A stretch of DNA of 41,919 bases, taken from Goleter apudmare HA4340-LM2 (GTDB taxonomy: Bacteria; Cyanobacteriota; Cyanobacteriia; Cyanobacteriales; Nostocaceae). The notes beneath the pieces are model-generated. The model was not told the DNA's origin and did not search any database. It saw nothing but the letters and a program-made list of their open reading frames with translations. The stretch covers positions 1 to 41,919 of the forward strand of contig JAHHHF010000013.1 of the NCBI GenBank assembly GCA_019359495.1, read 5' to 3'. This document shows, piece by piece, positions 1-7,548 of the stretch (its first letter is position 1; each line of letters starts with the position of its first letter). The translations under genes were made by a program, and so were the position numbers.

Positions 1-32
1 TAATTTAGCTCGATAAATTCCCCAAAGCCTTA

Positions 33-740
33 TTGTTGCGTCCACTAAGCGAGTGCGATCGCATTCCGTTAAAATCGCTGAAATTATTGTGTAGTAAGTA
101 TTTCGCATTCTCGGATAAGTCTATTGCTTTTCAAAGTTACAGCAAGCTTGAACACATTTATGGCGATAAAGTTGCAAATGCTTTGATAGGTCAGTTTGAT
201 AAGTCTGCTTACTTGAGAACAAAAGACAAGCCAACTGCTCAATGGGCTTCAGAGCAAATAGGTGATATGAAGGTTGTTTGGAAAGCGCGATCGGAAAGTC
301 GTTCCCAGGGTCAGTTGCCATTAAGTGGAAGCCAAACTCAAGGCACAGGAGAGCAAAGAGATTCCAATCCAGTGGCACGTCCAGATGATTTTATGAATAT
401 GCCAAAACCCGATGAAAATACTAGGGAGGGCATTCATGGGTGGTATCGAGTTGATAATCATGTTTATCGTCACGAAATTTCTTCAAGCTTTTTAAGTCAG
501 CACCTTCTACCAAAATCTAGAGGAGTTGAAGCTTTTGTTGGAGTCCCTGAAATTGCTGATGATCTCAGGTTATGGGATGAAGAAGATATTTATCGACTTG
601 GTATTCAGCAAGTCTTAGCTGAGCTTGATAGCGAACAACTCAAGAATCTACCTGTAGATGATTGGATTGAGTTGCCCGCTTCGCCAAACATTCTCTCCCT
701 TGCTGAGGGTCTGGATGAAATTTCAGAAGATGAGTCTTGA
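33..740 (+). pseudogene. C-terminal remnant of a type IV coupling protein (VirD4/TraD-like)
   Basis: Residues about 30-82 read like the end of the ATPase domain of conjugative coupling proteins: a QSYSKLEHIYG stretch, then LIGQFDKSAYLRT and a TAQWASEQIGD segment. In the family these precede the hydrophilic C-terminal tail. The Walker motifs, which would lie several hundred residues earlier, are absent. The frame is closed by TAG at 6-8 and the only early start is TTG, so this is either the decayed end of a longer gene or a shorter gene starting internally. Residues 90-235 are acidic and hydrophilic and resemble nothing I recognise. The following genes run in the same direction and look plasmid-like. 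The coupling-protein reading is an inference from motif resemblance. Confidence 0.5.
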
Positions 741-771
741 GTTTTGATGTAGTTGTTTTTGGAGATTTTTC

Positions 772-1005
772 ATGAATGTTCTAGGTATTATCGTAAACAT
801 CTTCTTACCAGGTATCGGCACCTTGATTGTCGGCAAAATTCCTCAAGGAATTATTCAGATAATCCTGATTGTGATTGCCATTATTCTCAACCTTACTGTG
901 ATTTTTGCCATTCTTGGTATTCCAATAGCTATAGGAACATGGATTTGGGCACTTGTCAGTGCTGCAACACCTAAAAAGCCACCAACTCAACGCTTTAGAG
1001 AGTAA
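772..1005 (+). CDS. Small hydrophobic membrane protein, TM2/YqaE-like
   Basis: This 77-aa protein is nearly all membrane segment. One helix (about residues 3-20) contains an FLPGIGTLIVGK turn and is followed by two more hydrophobic stretches to about residue 67, then a short basic tail. The arrangement recalls TM2-type or YqaE/Pmp3-type small membrane proteins; I cannot decide between them. The start is well supported, with GGAG eight bases before ATG. It lies 31 bp after the coupling-protein remnant and in the same direction, so it may belong to the same mobile-element gene string. Function unknown. Confidence 0.6.
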   Translation: MNVLGIIVNIFLPGIGTLIVGKIPQGIIQIILIVIAIILNLTVIFAILGIPIAIGTWIWALVSAATPKKPPTQRFRE

Positions 1006-1085
1006 GTTGAGTTTAAAGGGAGTGGTTTTGGCTTTCAAATTGCTCCCTTTGTCAATTTCAGAAAATTCTAGATAATGCTGGAACC

Positions 1086-1754
1086 ATGATTCGTGAACTT
1101 GAAAGAGAAAGTCAAGAACGCTTGCAGAAAGCGTATGAAGCTCTGAGATTAACCGATCCCGAAGGCTACACTGGAACGGCTGAGAGAGAATACCAAAAAG
1201 AGCTGGCACGAAACCTTCAAAAAGAGGGGAGCAAGGCTGCCAATGCATCAACAGATCAGCGAATTGCAGGCAAACTCAAAGTGGCAGGCTATAGCCTTGA
1301 TGAAATTCAAAAAGTAATTGAGCAGTATAGCCCTATGGCTGTAAAGCCAAGCCAAGATCAAAGTCAAGCTTATGCCAAAACCGTTATTCAAAGAGCATAC
1401 TTTCCTGGAGGTACTGATCTTGCAAAACAATCAGGAGAACGCCGCCTTGAGCAGTTAGGAATAGATACAAAAGTTAGTATAAAACAAAGTTTGTTGCAAC
1501 GAACCAAAGATGAGGAGTTCAAATTTATTTTTTCAGCACCTGATTATTCTCTTTGTGAATATCATGGGAGAATTATCCACTTGCCTAAAGATGTTGCAGT
1601 TGAAGATGACGATTCTCCAATAAGTATTTTCGTTGTTTCTCAAGCTACTTATCAAGATACCCAAGAATCTCTTCAGCCTTCTGATGCTGCTAATTTAGAG
1701 CTTTATCTTACTGATCAAGCCTTAAAAGATGGAATCGATATCATACTTGAGTAA
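1086..1754 (+). CDS. Hypothetical protein, possible relaxase-associated module
   Basis: A 222-aa soluble protein. The N-terminal 50 residues are charged and probably helical (many E, R, K, Q). Residues about 58-100 contain KVAGYSLDEIQKVIEQYSP, a pattern I associate with short helical modules in the C-terminal tails of plasmid relaxases, which fits the coupling-protein remnant upstream. The last 90 residues are mixed alpha/beta with no motif I recognise. The stop is 5 bp before the next start, so the two are probably co-translated. The gene is real by length and spacing; the functional hint is weak. Confidence 0.5.
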   Translation: MIRELERESQERLQKAYEALRLTDPEGYTGTAEREYQKELARNLQKEGSKAANASTDQRIAGKLKVAGYSLDEIQKVIEQYSPMAVKPSQDQSQAYAKTVIQRAYFPGGTDLAKQSGERRLEQLGIDTKVSIKQSLLQRTKDEEFKFIFSAPDYSLCEYHGRIIHLPKDVAVEDDDSPISIFVVSQATYQDTQESLQPSDAANLELYLTDQALKDGIDIILE

Positions 1755-1759
1755 TTGTT

Positions 1760-2437
1760 ATGTTGTCAGATATGCAAATGGCAGCGAGATACGCTGTTTC
1801 TTCTCACAGCAAAGCAGTATTTTATTCGGGTGACAATGGTAAAAATCATGCAAGGGCACTAGCTCAAAGAGAAGCGATTCCGTTAGATCGCACATTTGCT
1901 GGCAAGAAGTTGGATGGGATTTATGAGCGCAATAGACAACGATTTGGCGCTTTGGAAGGTGATCGAAGAAGTAACAAGGCTATGAGTTTGGCATCTAAGC
2001 GTTACGCTCAAAGTGCTCAAGGTAATGTTAAGACATTTGTATGTGGATCAAGACCTAACTCAGTTTTTCGCAAAACAGAGTTGCCAACACTTCTTAGTAA
2101 CAACAAAGTTACTTCAATAAACGGTATTGATAGAGGCGCTCTTGCAAAAATGCATAAAGCCAACCCCGATAGAGCTTATCGTGCGGTTTGTTTAGCAGAA
2201 TTACGCCAAGCTCGAAGAGCAGCCAAAGGTAACGAAAAATTACTTACAGATGTTAAAGCCAGGCAGAATACATATAAAGCTCACAAAGAAAATCAATTTG
2301 GCAAGAATAAATCTAATGCTCAATCACAGGGGCAAAAAGTTGCTCGAACAACTGGGAATAGCAGATCTCCTAACGAAGCTCAAAGAAAAGCACCTGCCAC
2401 CCCTCCCCCACAGCAAACTCCGAAGCGCAGTCGATAA
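1760..2437 (+). CDS. Hypothetical basic protein, possible polymorphic-toxin-like domain
   Basis: A 225-aa protein starting at ATG 1760, 5 bp after the previous stop; ATG 1775 is an alternative. Residues about 18-125 contain KAVFYSGDNGKNHARALAQ, a GKKLDG turn, a YAQSAQGNV segment and a RPNSVFRKTELPTLL stretch. The spacing reminds me of a C-terminal effector domain found on Rhs and other polymorphic toxins, where FYSG/FWSG begins the domain and an RPxSVW/F...E.P segment closes it. I cannot confirm this without a profile search. From residue 140 on the protein is strongly basic and low in complexity, ending in a Pro/Gln/Lys-rich tail. No immunity gene is obvious next to it. Confidence 0.45.
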   Translation: MLSDMQMAARYAVSSHSKAVFYSGDNGKNHARALAQREAIPLDRTFAGKKLDGIYERNRQRFGALEGDRRSNKAMSLASKRYAQSAQGNVKTFVCGSRPNSVFRKTELPTLLSNNKVTSINGIDRGALAKMHKANPDRAYRAVCLAELRQARRAAKGNEKLLTDVKARQNTYKAHKENQFGKNKSNAQSQGQKVARTTGNSRSPNEAQRKAPATPPPQQTPKRSR

Positions 2438-2530
2438 ATTTTTAGTTTTGCAGCATATAATGCATTATGTGTAGCTAGATTGTAACCCATTTACATTGAG
2501 TAACAAGCTACCTTATCTCTGATATGATTG

Positions 2531-2548
2531 AGTCTATTTGAATAGACT
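2531..2548. promoter_or_regulatory. Perfect 8-bp palindrome upstream of the DUF4160 gene
   Basis: AGTCTATT and AATAGACT are exact reverse complements separated by TG. The site ends 19 bp before the DUF4160 start codon, where an operator bound by a toxin-antitoxin autorepressor would sit. A short transcript hairpin is the alternative. No binding evidence exists. Confidence 0.35.
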
Positions 2549-2567
2549 GGAAAATAAAATTTATTGA

Positions 2568-2804
2568 ATGCCTACTCTGTTAACTGTTGGTCCATATCGG
2601 TTCTTCTGTTACGCAGGCGATCGGGATGAGCCACCTCATGTGCATATTGAACGCGACAAGGACGAAGCCAAGTTTTGGCTTGATCCAATCCGTATCCAAA
2701 GCAACAGAGGGTTTAGCCGCACTGAAATTAACCGTATTCAAAAACTTGTTGAAGAACACCAAGAGCAATTATTGGCAGGTTGGCATGACTTCTTTAATGA
2801 TTGA
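2568..2804 (+). CDS. DUF4160 domain protein
   Basis: A 78-aa protein that matches the whole of the small DUF4160 family: an N-terminal strand with RFFCYAGD, the family hallmark EPPHVHIERD at about residues 20-30, a KFWLDPI strand and a C-terminal helix ending in WHDFF. The next gene, a DUF2442 protein, overlaps its 3' end. This pairing is common in bacteria and has been suggested to be a toxin-antitoxin-like unit. Which partner would be the toxin, and its target, are not known to me. The unit ends in an attC site, so it looks like an integron-type gene cassette. Confidence 0.85.
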   Translation: MPTLLTVGPYRFFCYAGDRDEPPHVHIERDKDEAKFWLDPIRIQSNRGFSRTEINRIQKLVEEHQEQLLAGWHDFFND

Positions 2805-3093
2805 ACTACTTGAAATACCGAAGATTCAGGGAGTAACTATCACAGATGATACATTGTCTGCTGATCTATCTGATGGGCGTACTATATCTGTTCCATTAGC
2901 GTGGTATCCCCGTCTGATGAATGCTTCAGTGGAAGAACGTAACGATTGGCGTTTCATCGCTAGCGGCGAGGGCATCCACTGGACTCAACTTGATGAAGAC
3001 ATCAGTATTAAGAACTTGATTCTTGGGCAACCATCTGGAGAAAGTCAAAAATCACTTCAGCGATGGCTGAAAGCGAGAGCAGCCGAGGTCTAA
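2797..3093 (+). CDS. DUF2442 domain protein
   Basis: Full-length DUF2442 family protein of 98 aa. It has the family's ADLSDGRTISVPLAWYPRL core (about residues 20-38), the RFIASGEGIHW segment, and the LDEDIS motif near residue 70. Two starts are possible: ATG 2797, which overlaps the DUF4160 stop by 8 bp, or ATG 2785, overlapping by 20 bp. Both imply translational coupling. Its stop codon TAA (3091-3093) lies inside the R'' box of the attC site, as is usual in integron cassettes where the gene fills the cassette. The pair is likely co-regulated. Confidence 0.85.
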   Translation: MIELLEIPKIQGVTITDDTLSADLSDGRTISVPLAWYPRLMNASVEERNDWRFIASGEGIHWTQLDEDISIKNLILGQPSGESQKSLQRWLKARAAEV

Positions 3094-3173
3094 CAATTCG
3101 GTTGCAGCGGACGGACAGAGTTCCCTTGCTTCGTTTAAATATAGTCTGCCGCCGCTGAACCGAGCCGTTAGGT
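3088..3173 (+). mobile_element. Integron attC recombination site (86 bp)
   Basis: All parts of an attC site are present. R'' GTCTAAC (3088-3094) fits RYYYAAC and R' GTTAGGT (3167-3173) fits GTTRRRY; they pair over five bases. Next comes an unpaired spacer, AAT (3095-3097) against GCC (3164-3166). The L arms follow: TCGGTT plus CAGCGG (3098-3103 and 3105-3110) pair perfectly with CCGCTG plus AACCGA (3152-3163). A single unpaired G at 3104 is the extrahelical base that attC needs for strand choice. The remaining 3111-3151 is the variable loop. No integrase gene and no attI are in the window, so this is a solitary cassette or part of an integrase-less cluster. Confidence 0.88.
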
Positions 3174-3229
3174 GGCTTAGGCTCTTTGTCAGGGCGTACA
3201 TTAATGTTGTCTGTGAGTCGTTTGGCATT

Positions 3230-3768
3230 GTGAGAAAATCGATTACTTGCTTTTGGCTACTTTTTGCTGCGTCACTGGTCATTTGGGTGCTGCTAGCCTA
3301 TCAACCCGCTCACGCTCAAGCACAAGCATTGCTGGTGTAGTTGCTGCTATCACAGCGATTCTTGGTGTCCCAGTTGCATTCCTGCAAATTCGTAAAACAA
3401 TTGTAGAGATTCGCAAAATTGAACTGGAAGCTAAAAAGCTACAAGAGCAAACAGCAGCCGAACTGCCAAAAGAATCTGAAGGATACCGTATAATTCTGGA
3501 TCACTCAAATGGAAATGTTATTCAAATTCTGGTCGATCCTAGATTTTCTGCTCCTTTATTAATTTTGTTGGATTTTGTAATTGTCTATATTGTTTTAGCT
3601 TTAGCAGGATATGCAGTTAGCGTATTTTTGCCTGGGAGGGTTGGTTAAATTATTTTGACAGTTGTTGCAGCCATTTTGCTATTACCTCTCTTTGTTGAAG
3701 CTCTCCGATTACGCGGAGTTTTGCGCTCTGCTTGGAAGGAGGGGGAACATGAGGATCACAAGAACTAG
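3230..3768 (+). pseudogene. Broken gene for an exported/membrane protein after attC
   Basis: GTG 3230 opens a good signal peptide: MRKS, a 17-residue hydrophobic core, then PAHAQAQA, but the frame stops at TAG 3338. The next frame, open from about 3300, carries a hydrophobic helix, a coiled-coil-like RKTIVEIRKIELEAKKL segment, a short domain and a second membrane helix, stopping at TAA 3646. The same frame then stays open to TAG 3766 and encodes a further helix (TVVAAILLLPLFVEALRL). Read together, this looks like one gene of about 175 codons with one frameshift near 3310-3340 and one in-frame stop at 3646. Two separate small genes are the alternative. Its position directly after attC suggests it began as a second cassette gene. 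Confidence 0.5.
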
Positions 3769-3818
3769 CAAGCAACCTCTATAGCCTTTGAAGGCTCTGC
3801 TCTGAATGGTTGTTTGCT
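3767..3818. repeat. Imperfect inverted repeat, possible transcript hairpin
   Basis: AGCAAGCAACC (3767-3777) pairs with GGTTGTTTGCT (3808-3818) with one mismatch-type position, with a smaller GCC/GGC stem inside. It follows the broken gene and could act as its terminator, although no T run follows it. Confidence 0.35.
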
Positions 3819-3848
3819 ACCATAGGGTTTAGAAACCTGGGAATATCT

Positions 3849-4154
3849 ATGACTCTAGCAATTGCCCTTGAACCTGCGCCTATAGAGACTGATGCTTATG
3901 GTGTTGCGCGAGTTTCTAGAACTCGTGTCACCCTAGACACTGTCGTGACGGCTTTTTTAGGGGGATGTACACCAGAGGAAATAGGAGAGCAGTATCCATC
4001 GCTTCAACTACCAGATATATATCTCGTTATTGGTTACTACCTCAGACACCGGGATGAGGTTCATACCTATCTTGCAGAACGCCAGCGTCAGGCAAACATA
4101 ATTCAGCAGGAGGCTGAACAGCGGTTTAATCCTATTGGAATACGCGATCGCTAG
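3849..4154 (+). CDS. DUF433 family protein (antitoxin-like)
   Basis: 101-aa protein. The DUF433 winged-helix core is visible: RVSRTRVTLDTVVTAFLGG at about residues 20-40, then the CTPEEIGEQYPSL motif and LPDIYLVIGYYLRHRDEV, the family hallmark. DUF433 proteins usually act as antitoxins to a DUF5615 PIN-like RNase encoded just downstream. Here the following 255 bp holds no recognisable partner, so this is an orphan or its partner was lost. ATG 3849 was chosen over an upstream TTG (3810) because the family begins near there. The last residues include a HIP1 site (GCGATCGC). Confidence 0.8.
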   Translation: MTLAIALEPAPIETDAYGVARVSRTRVTLDTVVTAFLGGCTPEEIGEQYPSLQLPDIYLVIGYYLRHRDEVHTYLAERQRQANIIQQEAEQRFNPIGIRDR

Positions 4155-4329
4155 ATTAAAATGAAAAAGCGATCATTTCCTTGCATGGCGAACAGCACGG
4201 TATCTCCTGGCGATTAATCAAATTCGCTTGATGATCATCAAAGAATTACAGGCATTTTGAATGTATTGAGGGGTTATCTTCAAGGCTATTCAGCGTAAGG
4301 TAGCTTGGAAATGTAGCATTCAGTTTACC

Positions 4330-4384
4330 GGGTGACAAGGCAACTCTCCCTCATACAATAAGCTTTGTAGCTATGTCGTCACCC
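4330..4384. repeat. 7-bp inverted repeat upstream of the cruP remnant
   Basis: GGGTGAC (4330-4336) pairs with GTCACCC (4378-4384) across a 41-base loop. The 3' arm runs straight into CGTTAGG, which resembles an attC R' box, but the 5' arm lacks a proper R'' box. It is recorded as a plain inverted repeat in the gene-free stretch 4155-4409, which holds nothing else that I recognise. Confidence 0.4.
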
Positions 4385-4409
4385 GTTAGGAGCGTTCAGT
4401 TTATACAAA

Positions 4410-4691
4410 ATGTCTCTGACTGAAGAAATCCTTTCCCAACTACCAGGTGATGCTTTGACAGGGTTGCGGCGCACAGATAATATCTTGGCATCACTGCGGG
4501 CAGACAATGCACCCATACCCAATGTGGTGAAAGTAAGTCAGCAGCCTTTGGGTGCTGTGGACTGGGATGTGATTATTTGTGGTGGCACTTTAGGCATTTT
4601 AATCGGTTGCGCTCTGGCTGTGAAGGGTGTGCGGGTGGCATTGCTGGAGCGGGGGATTTTACCCCGACACAAGACGCACTGCCGTCATTAG
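4410..4691 (+). pseudogene. cruP: 5' fragment of cruP (lycopene-cyclase-like flavoprotein)
   Basis: The 93 codons match the start of the cyanobacterial CruP family, a paralogue of lycopene cyclase CruA that in plants protects against carotenoid overoxidation. The opening MSLTEEILSQLPGDALTGLR, the NAPIPNVVKVSQQPLGAVDW segment, and the dinucleotide-binding fold DVIICGGTLGILIGCALA (G-x-G-x(2)-G type) followed by VALLERG are seen. Family members are several hundred residues long. Here similarity stops at residue ~83 (LERGIL), where the frame runs into unrelated sequence and terminates. This is a truncation with no remaining FAD-domain or catalytic part. An intact copy may exist elsewhere in the genome. 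Confidence 0.8.
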
Positions 4692-4814
4692 GCAGGGGAC
4701 TTAAACCCCCAAAATTGGTTAAAAGGCGATCGCTCTCTTTAACAATACTCTGCACACCTCCACCATCAATTAAGATGAAAATACCCGCTATGTCCAGTCA
4801 ATAGGTGAAAAGCT

Positions 4815-5561
4815 ATGTCTGAAACTACCTTAGCTACACCAGAGATTCAGCTTCCACCCAGCCAAGCAGAGTTACCCTACGATGACGGTATCCCGATGGA
4901 AAGCCCACGGCACAAGGCCCAGATGGATTTGTTGATAGATGCTTTTATACCTTGGTTAGAACTGCGAGAAGATGGGTTTGTCGGCGGTAATATGTTTGTT
5001 TATTACAGCCTGGCACAGGTGCGAAACAAAGACTTTAAAGGGCCTGACTTTTTTGTGGTGTTGGGAATTCCCAAGGGAGAACGTCGCAGTTGGGTCGTTT
5101 GGGAAGAGGGGAAAGCGCCGGATGTGGTGATTGAGTTGCTTTCTGACAGCACAGCCCCAGCAGATAAAAATGAGAAAAAGCTGATTTATCAAAATCAAAT
5201 GCGTGTACCGGAATATTTCTGGTATGACCCATTTAACCCTGATGATTGGGCTGGTTTTTCTATTCAGCAAGGAGTTTATCAACCCATCACTGCTAATGCT
5301 CAAAATCAATTGGTGAGTCAATCTTTAGGGCTAGCGTTGCAGTTATGGTCAGGAAATTACAAAGGTATTGATGCTACTTGGTTACGTTGGGCGACACTAG
5401 AGGGGGAATTATTACCAACTCCTGAAGAAAAGGAACGCCAACGAGCAGACAAGGCAGAATCACAATTATTACAAGCTGCACGCAACTTAGTTGAGTCGGG
5501 GATGACAGTAGAACAGGTAGCTAACTTCACAGGTTTGAATATATCTGAAATAGAAATGTAA
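4815..5561 (+). CDS. Uma2 family (DUF820) putative restriction-endonuclease-fold protein
   Basis: 248 aa. The central part (residues ~25-190) is the Uma2 domain, a PD-(D/E)XK nuclease-like fold expanded in cyanobacteria. Visible core elements are GPDFFVV (~76-82), KAPDVVIELLSDST (~103-116) with its acidic residues, and the KNEKKLIYQ...PEYFWYDP segment. The C-terminal 45 residues form a charged helix (EEKERQRADKAE) and a short LVESGMTVEQVANFTGL motif, the helix-turn tail typical of the long Uma2 subclass. The start is ATG with AGGTGAAA upstream. The biological role of the family is unknown; copies often move around cyanobacterial genomes. Confidence 0.88.
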   Translation: MSETTLATPEIQLPPSQAELPYDDGIPMESPRHKAQMDLLIDAFIPWLELREDGFVGGNMFVYYSLAQVRNKDFKGPDFFVVLGIPKGERRSWVVWEEGKAPDVVIELLSDSTAPADKNEKKLIYQNQMRVPEYFWYDPFNPDDWAGFSIQQGVYQPITANAQNQLVSQSLGLALQLWSGNYKGIDATWLRWATLEGELLPTPEEKERQRADKAESQLLQAARNLVESGMTVEQVANFTGLNISEIEM

Positions 5562-5724
5562 GTTAGGTCGGTGCAAATACAGTCCAGTGGCTAGGGTGTA
5601 CCCGACGTCTAACACCTCCTGCGTCTGCGGCGATCGCCTACTCTTGCTGATTCATGCTTGCAATAAAAACATCTTGTTCTAATATTGTTGGGTATTGTCT
5701 AAAGCAAGCGATCGCCTAACACCG

Positions 5725-6735
5725 ATGATTGAAGTTGAGCATCTGAGTAAAATATACGGTTCTACCCCAGCGATTACTGATGTCACTTTTAGCGTCGAAC
5801 CAGGGGAAATTCTAGGGTTTCTCGGCCCCAATGGTGCGGGTAAAACCACAACTATGCGGATTCTAGCTGGTTACTTACCTGCAACCAATGGTACAGCCCG
5901 GATTGCTGGTTATGATGTCCATGACAATTCCCTGGCGGTGCGGCAACGCATTGGTTATTTGCCAGAAACACCGCCGTTATACCCAGAAATGACGGTTGAG
6001 GGATTTTTGCATTTTGTCGCCCGGATTAAGGGCGTATCCGCAGGCGATCGCACCACGAAGGTGAAAGCCGCTATCGAACGTTGCAATTTAGTAGAAAAGC
6101 AACGGGTGATTATTCGCAAACTTTCTAAAGGATATCGCCAACGAGTCGGCATTGCTCAAGCGATCGTCCATGACCCACCAGCCATCATCCTCGATGAACC
6201 TACCGTGGGACTTGACCCCCGGCAAATCATTGAGGTGCGAAACCTAATTAAAAACCTCGCCGGCACTCACACCATCATTCTTTCTACCCACATTTTGCCA
6301 GAGGTCAGCATGACCTGTAGCCGCGTCGCCATTATTAATCGTGGCAAAGTCGTAGCAACTAATACGCCAGAAAATCTCATGACGCAGTTGACAGGCGGCT
6401 CTGGTTATGAATTAGAGGTAGAAGGGGAAGTAGCCCTAGCTAAACAGGTATTGCAAAACGTACCTGGTGTGAGTCTGGTAGAATCTATTCCGACATCTCT
6501 CATACATGGTCATACCCCGATACGAGAAAATCGTGCATATCTGCGGGTGATTTCACAACCAGGAAAAGAACCAGGACGAGAGATCACCGTTACTCTAGTA
6601 CGTGCAGGATTCGGATTACATGAAATGCGGCGTGTCAGCGCCACTCTTGAAGATGTGTTTTTGCAACTAACCACAGAAGAAAAGCATCTAGAATCTATTG
6701 AAGACACAGCCCCCAAAGAAGGAGAAGCAGCGTAA
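5725..6735 (+). CDS. ABC transporter ATP-binding protein, GldA-type
   Basis: 336 aa. Complete ABC ATPase: Walker A GPNGAGKT (residues 34-41), signature LSKGYRQR (133-140), Walker B AIILDEPT (153-160) and a switch histidine in ILSTHILPEV (~190). The C-terminal ~100 residues are the accessory domain typical of ABC-2 exporter ATPases. ATG 5725 begins MIEVEHLSKIYG, where the family normally starts; an upstream TTG at 5695 would add ten residues partly encoded by a HIP1 site. The permease starts at the base after the stop codon. With the GldG-like and DUF4340 genes downstream this forms a Gld-type ABC system, probably inner-membrane; its substrate is unknown. Confidence 0.93.
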   Translation: MIEVEHLSKIYGSTPAITDVTFSVEPGEILGFLGPNGAGKTTTMRILAGYLPATNGTARIAGYDVHDNSLAVRQRIGYLPETPPLYPEMTVEGFLHFVARIKGVSAGDRTTKVKAAIERCNLVEKQRVIIRKLSKGYRQRVGIAQAIVHDPPAIILDEPTVGLDPRQIIEVRNLIKNLAGTHTIILSTHILPEVSMTCSRVAIINRGKVVATNTPENLMTQLTGGSGYELEVEGEVALAKQVLQNVPGVSLVESIPTSLIHGHTPIRENRAYLRVISQPGKEPGREITVTLVRAGFGLHEMRRVSATLEDVFLQLTTEEKHLESIEDTAPKEGEAA

Positions 6736-7548
6736 ATGGGTATAGTGCTCAGTAATATTATTGCCATTTATCGCCGAGAGCTACAGAGTTATTTTGTATC
6801 ACCTTTGGCTTATGCGATCGCAGGTGTATTTTGGTTCATCGCCGGGTTATTCTTGGTGATGATTTTGTTAGGGCCAGATGGGATTTTGCCCGCAGTCGCC
6901 GCCTACGATTTACAAGGACAACAACTACAAGTACCAGTACCGCCCATAGATGTCCCCTACGAATTTATCCGGGCATTTTTAGACCGCATGGGGTGGTTGT
7001 TGTTGTTCGTGCTGCCAATTCTCTCAATGGGACTGTATGCAGAAGAACGCAAACGAGGCACTTTAGAACTCTTAGCCACGTCGCCTGTAACAAACTGGGC
7101 GGTAGCCGTCGGTAAATTATTAGGAGTGCTAACTTTCTTTATCACCATGATCGCCCCCATGCTGGCATTTGAAGCATACGCCATCAGTAGTGCCAATCCA
7201 CCAATGTCACCTGCCATTCTCTTAATAGGTCATTTGGGATTAATTTTGCTAGCAGCCGCCATTTTATCTATAGGCATGTTTATTTCCTCCTTAACAGATA
7301 GTACAATCCTCTCTGCCGTCCTCACCTTTGCAGTCATTTTATTACTGTTGTTTATTGATGCGATCGCCAAAAATATCGGTGGGTCTTTAGGAGAAGCCTT
7401 GGGTTATTTCTCATTGCTAAGACATTACAACACCCTAATTCAAGGAATTTATGACACCAGCGCCTTAATTTTATTTGCCAGTTACATTTTTTTGGGCATC
7501 TTTCTCACATCGCAATCAATTGATGCACTGCGCTTTCAGCGTCAGTAA
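6736..7548 (+). CDS. ABC-2 type permease, GldF-like
   Basis: 270 aa with about six membrane helices: an N-terminal helix after RRELQSYFVSPLAYA, a periplasmic loop (~40-80), a pair around 90-110, and three or four more to the C terminus. The N-terminal IYRRELQSYF and the ERKRGTLELLATSPV segment after the second helix are typical of ABC-2 permeases, where the latter couples to the ATPase. Start ATG 6736 directly follows the ATPase stop, so the two are translationally coupled. In gliding bacteroidetes the equivalent GldA/F/G set is needed for motility; in cyanobacteria no role is established that I know of. Confidence 0.92.
   Translation: MGIVLSNIIAIYRRELQSYFVSPLAYAIAGVFWFIAGLFLVMILLGPDGILPAVAAYDLQGQQLQVPVPPIDVPYEFIRAFLDRMGWLLLFVLPILSMGLYAEERKRGTLELLATSPVTNWAVAVGKLLGVLTFFITMIAPMLAFEAYAISSANPPMSPAILLIGHLGLILLAAAILSIGMFISSLTDSTILSAVLTFAVILLLLFIDAIAKNIGGSLGEALGYFSLLRHYNTLIQGIYDTSALILFASYIFLGIFLTSQSIDALRFQRQ

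Noticed and set aside
4155-4300. A DUF5615 toxin partner for the DUF433 gene
   Set aside because: All frames in this stretch are short and none shows DUF5615 motifs; short matches by eye were not convincing.
4321-4390. Second attC site suggested by GTCACCC followed by GTTAGG
   Set aside because: The 5' partner lacks an AAC-ending R'' box and there is no unpaired spacer between the arms, so it does not fit the attC fold.
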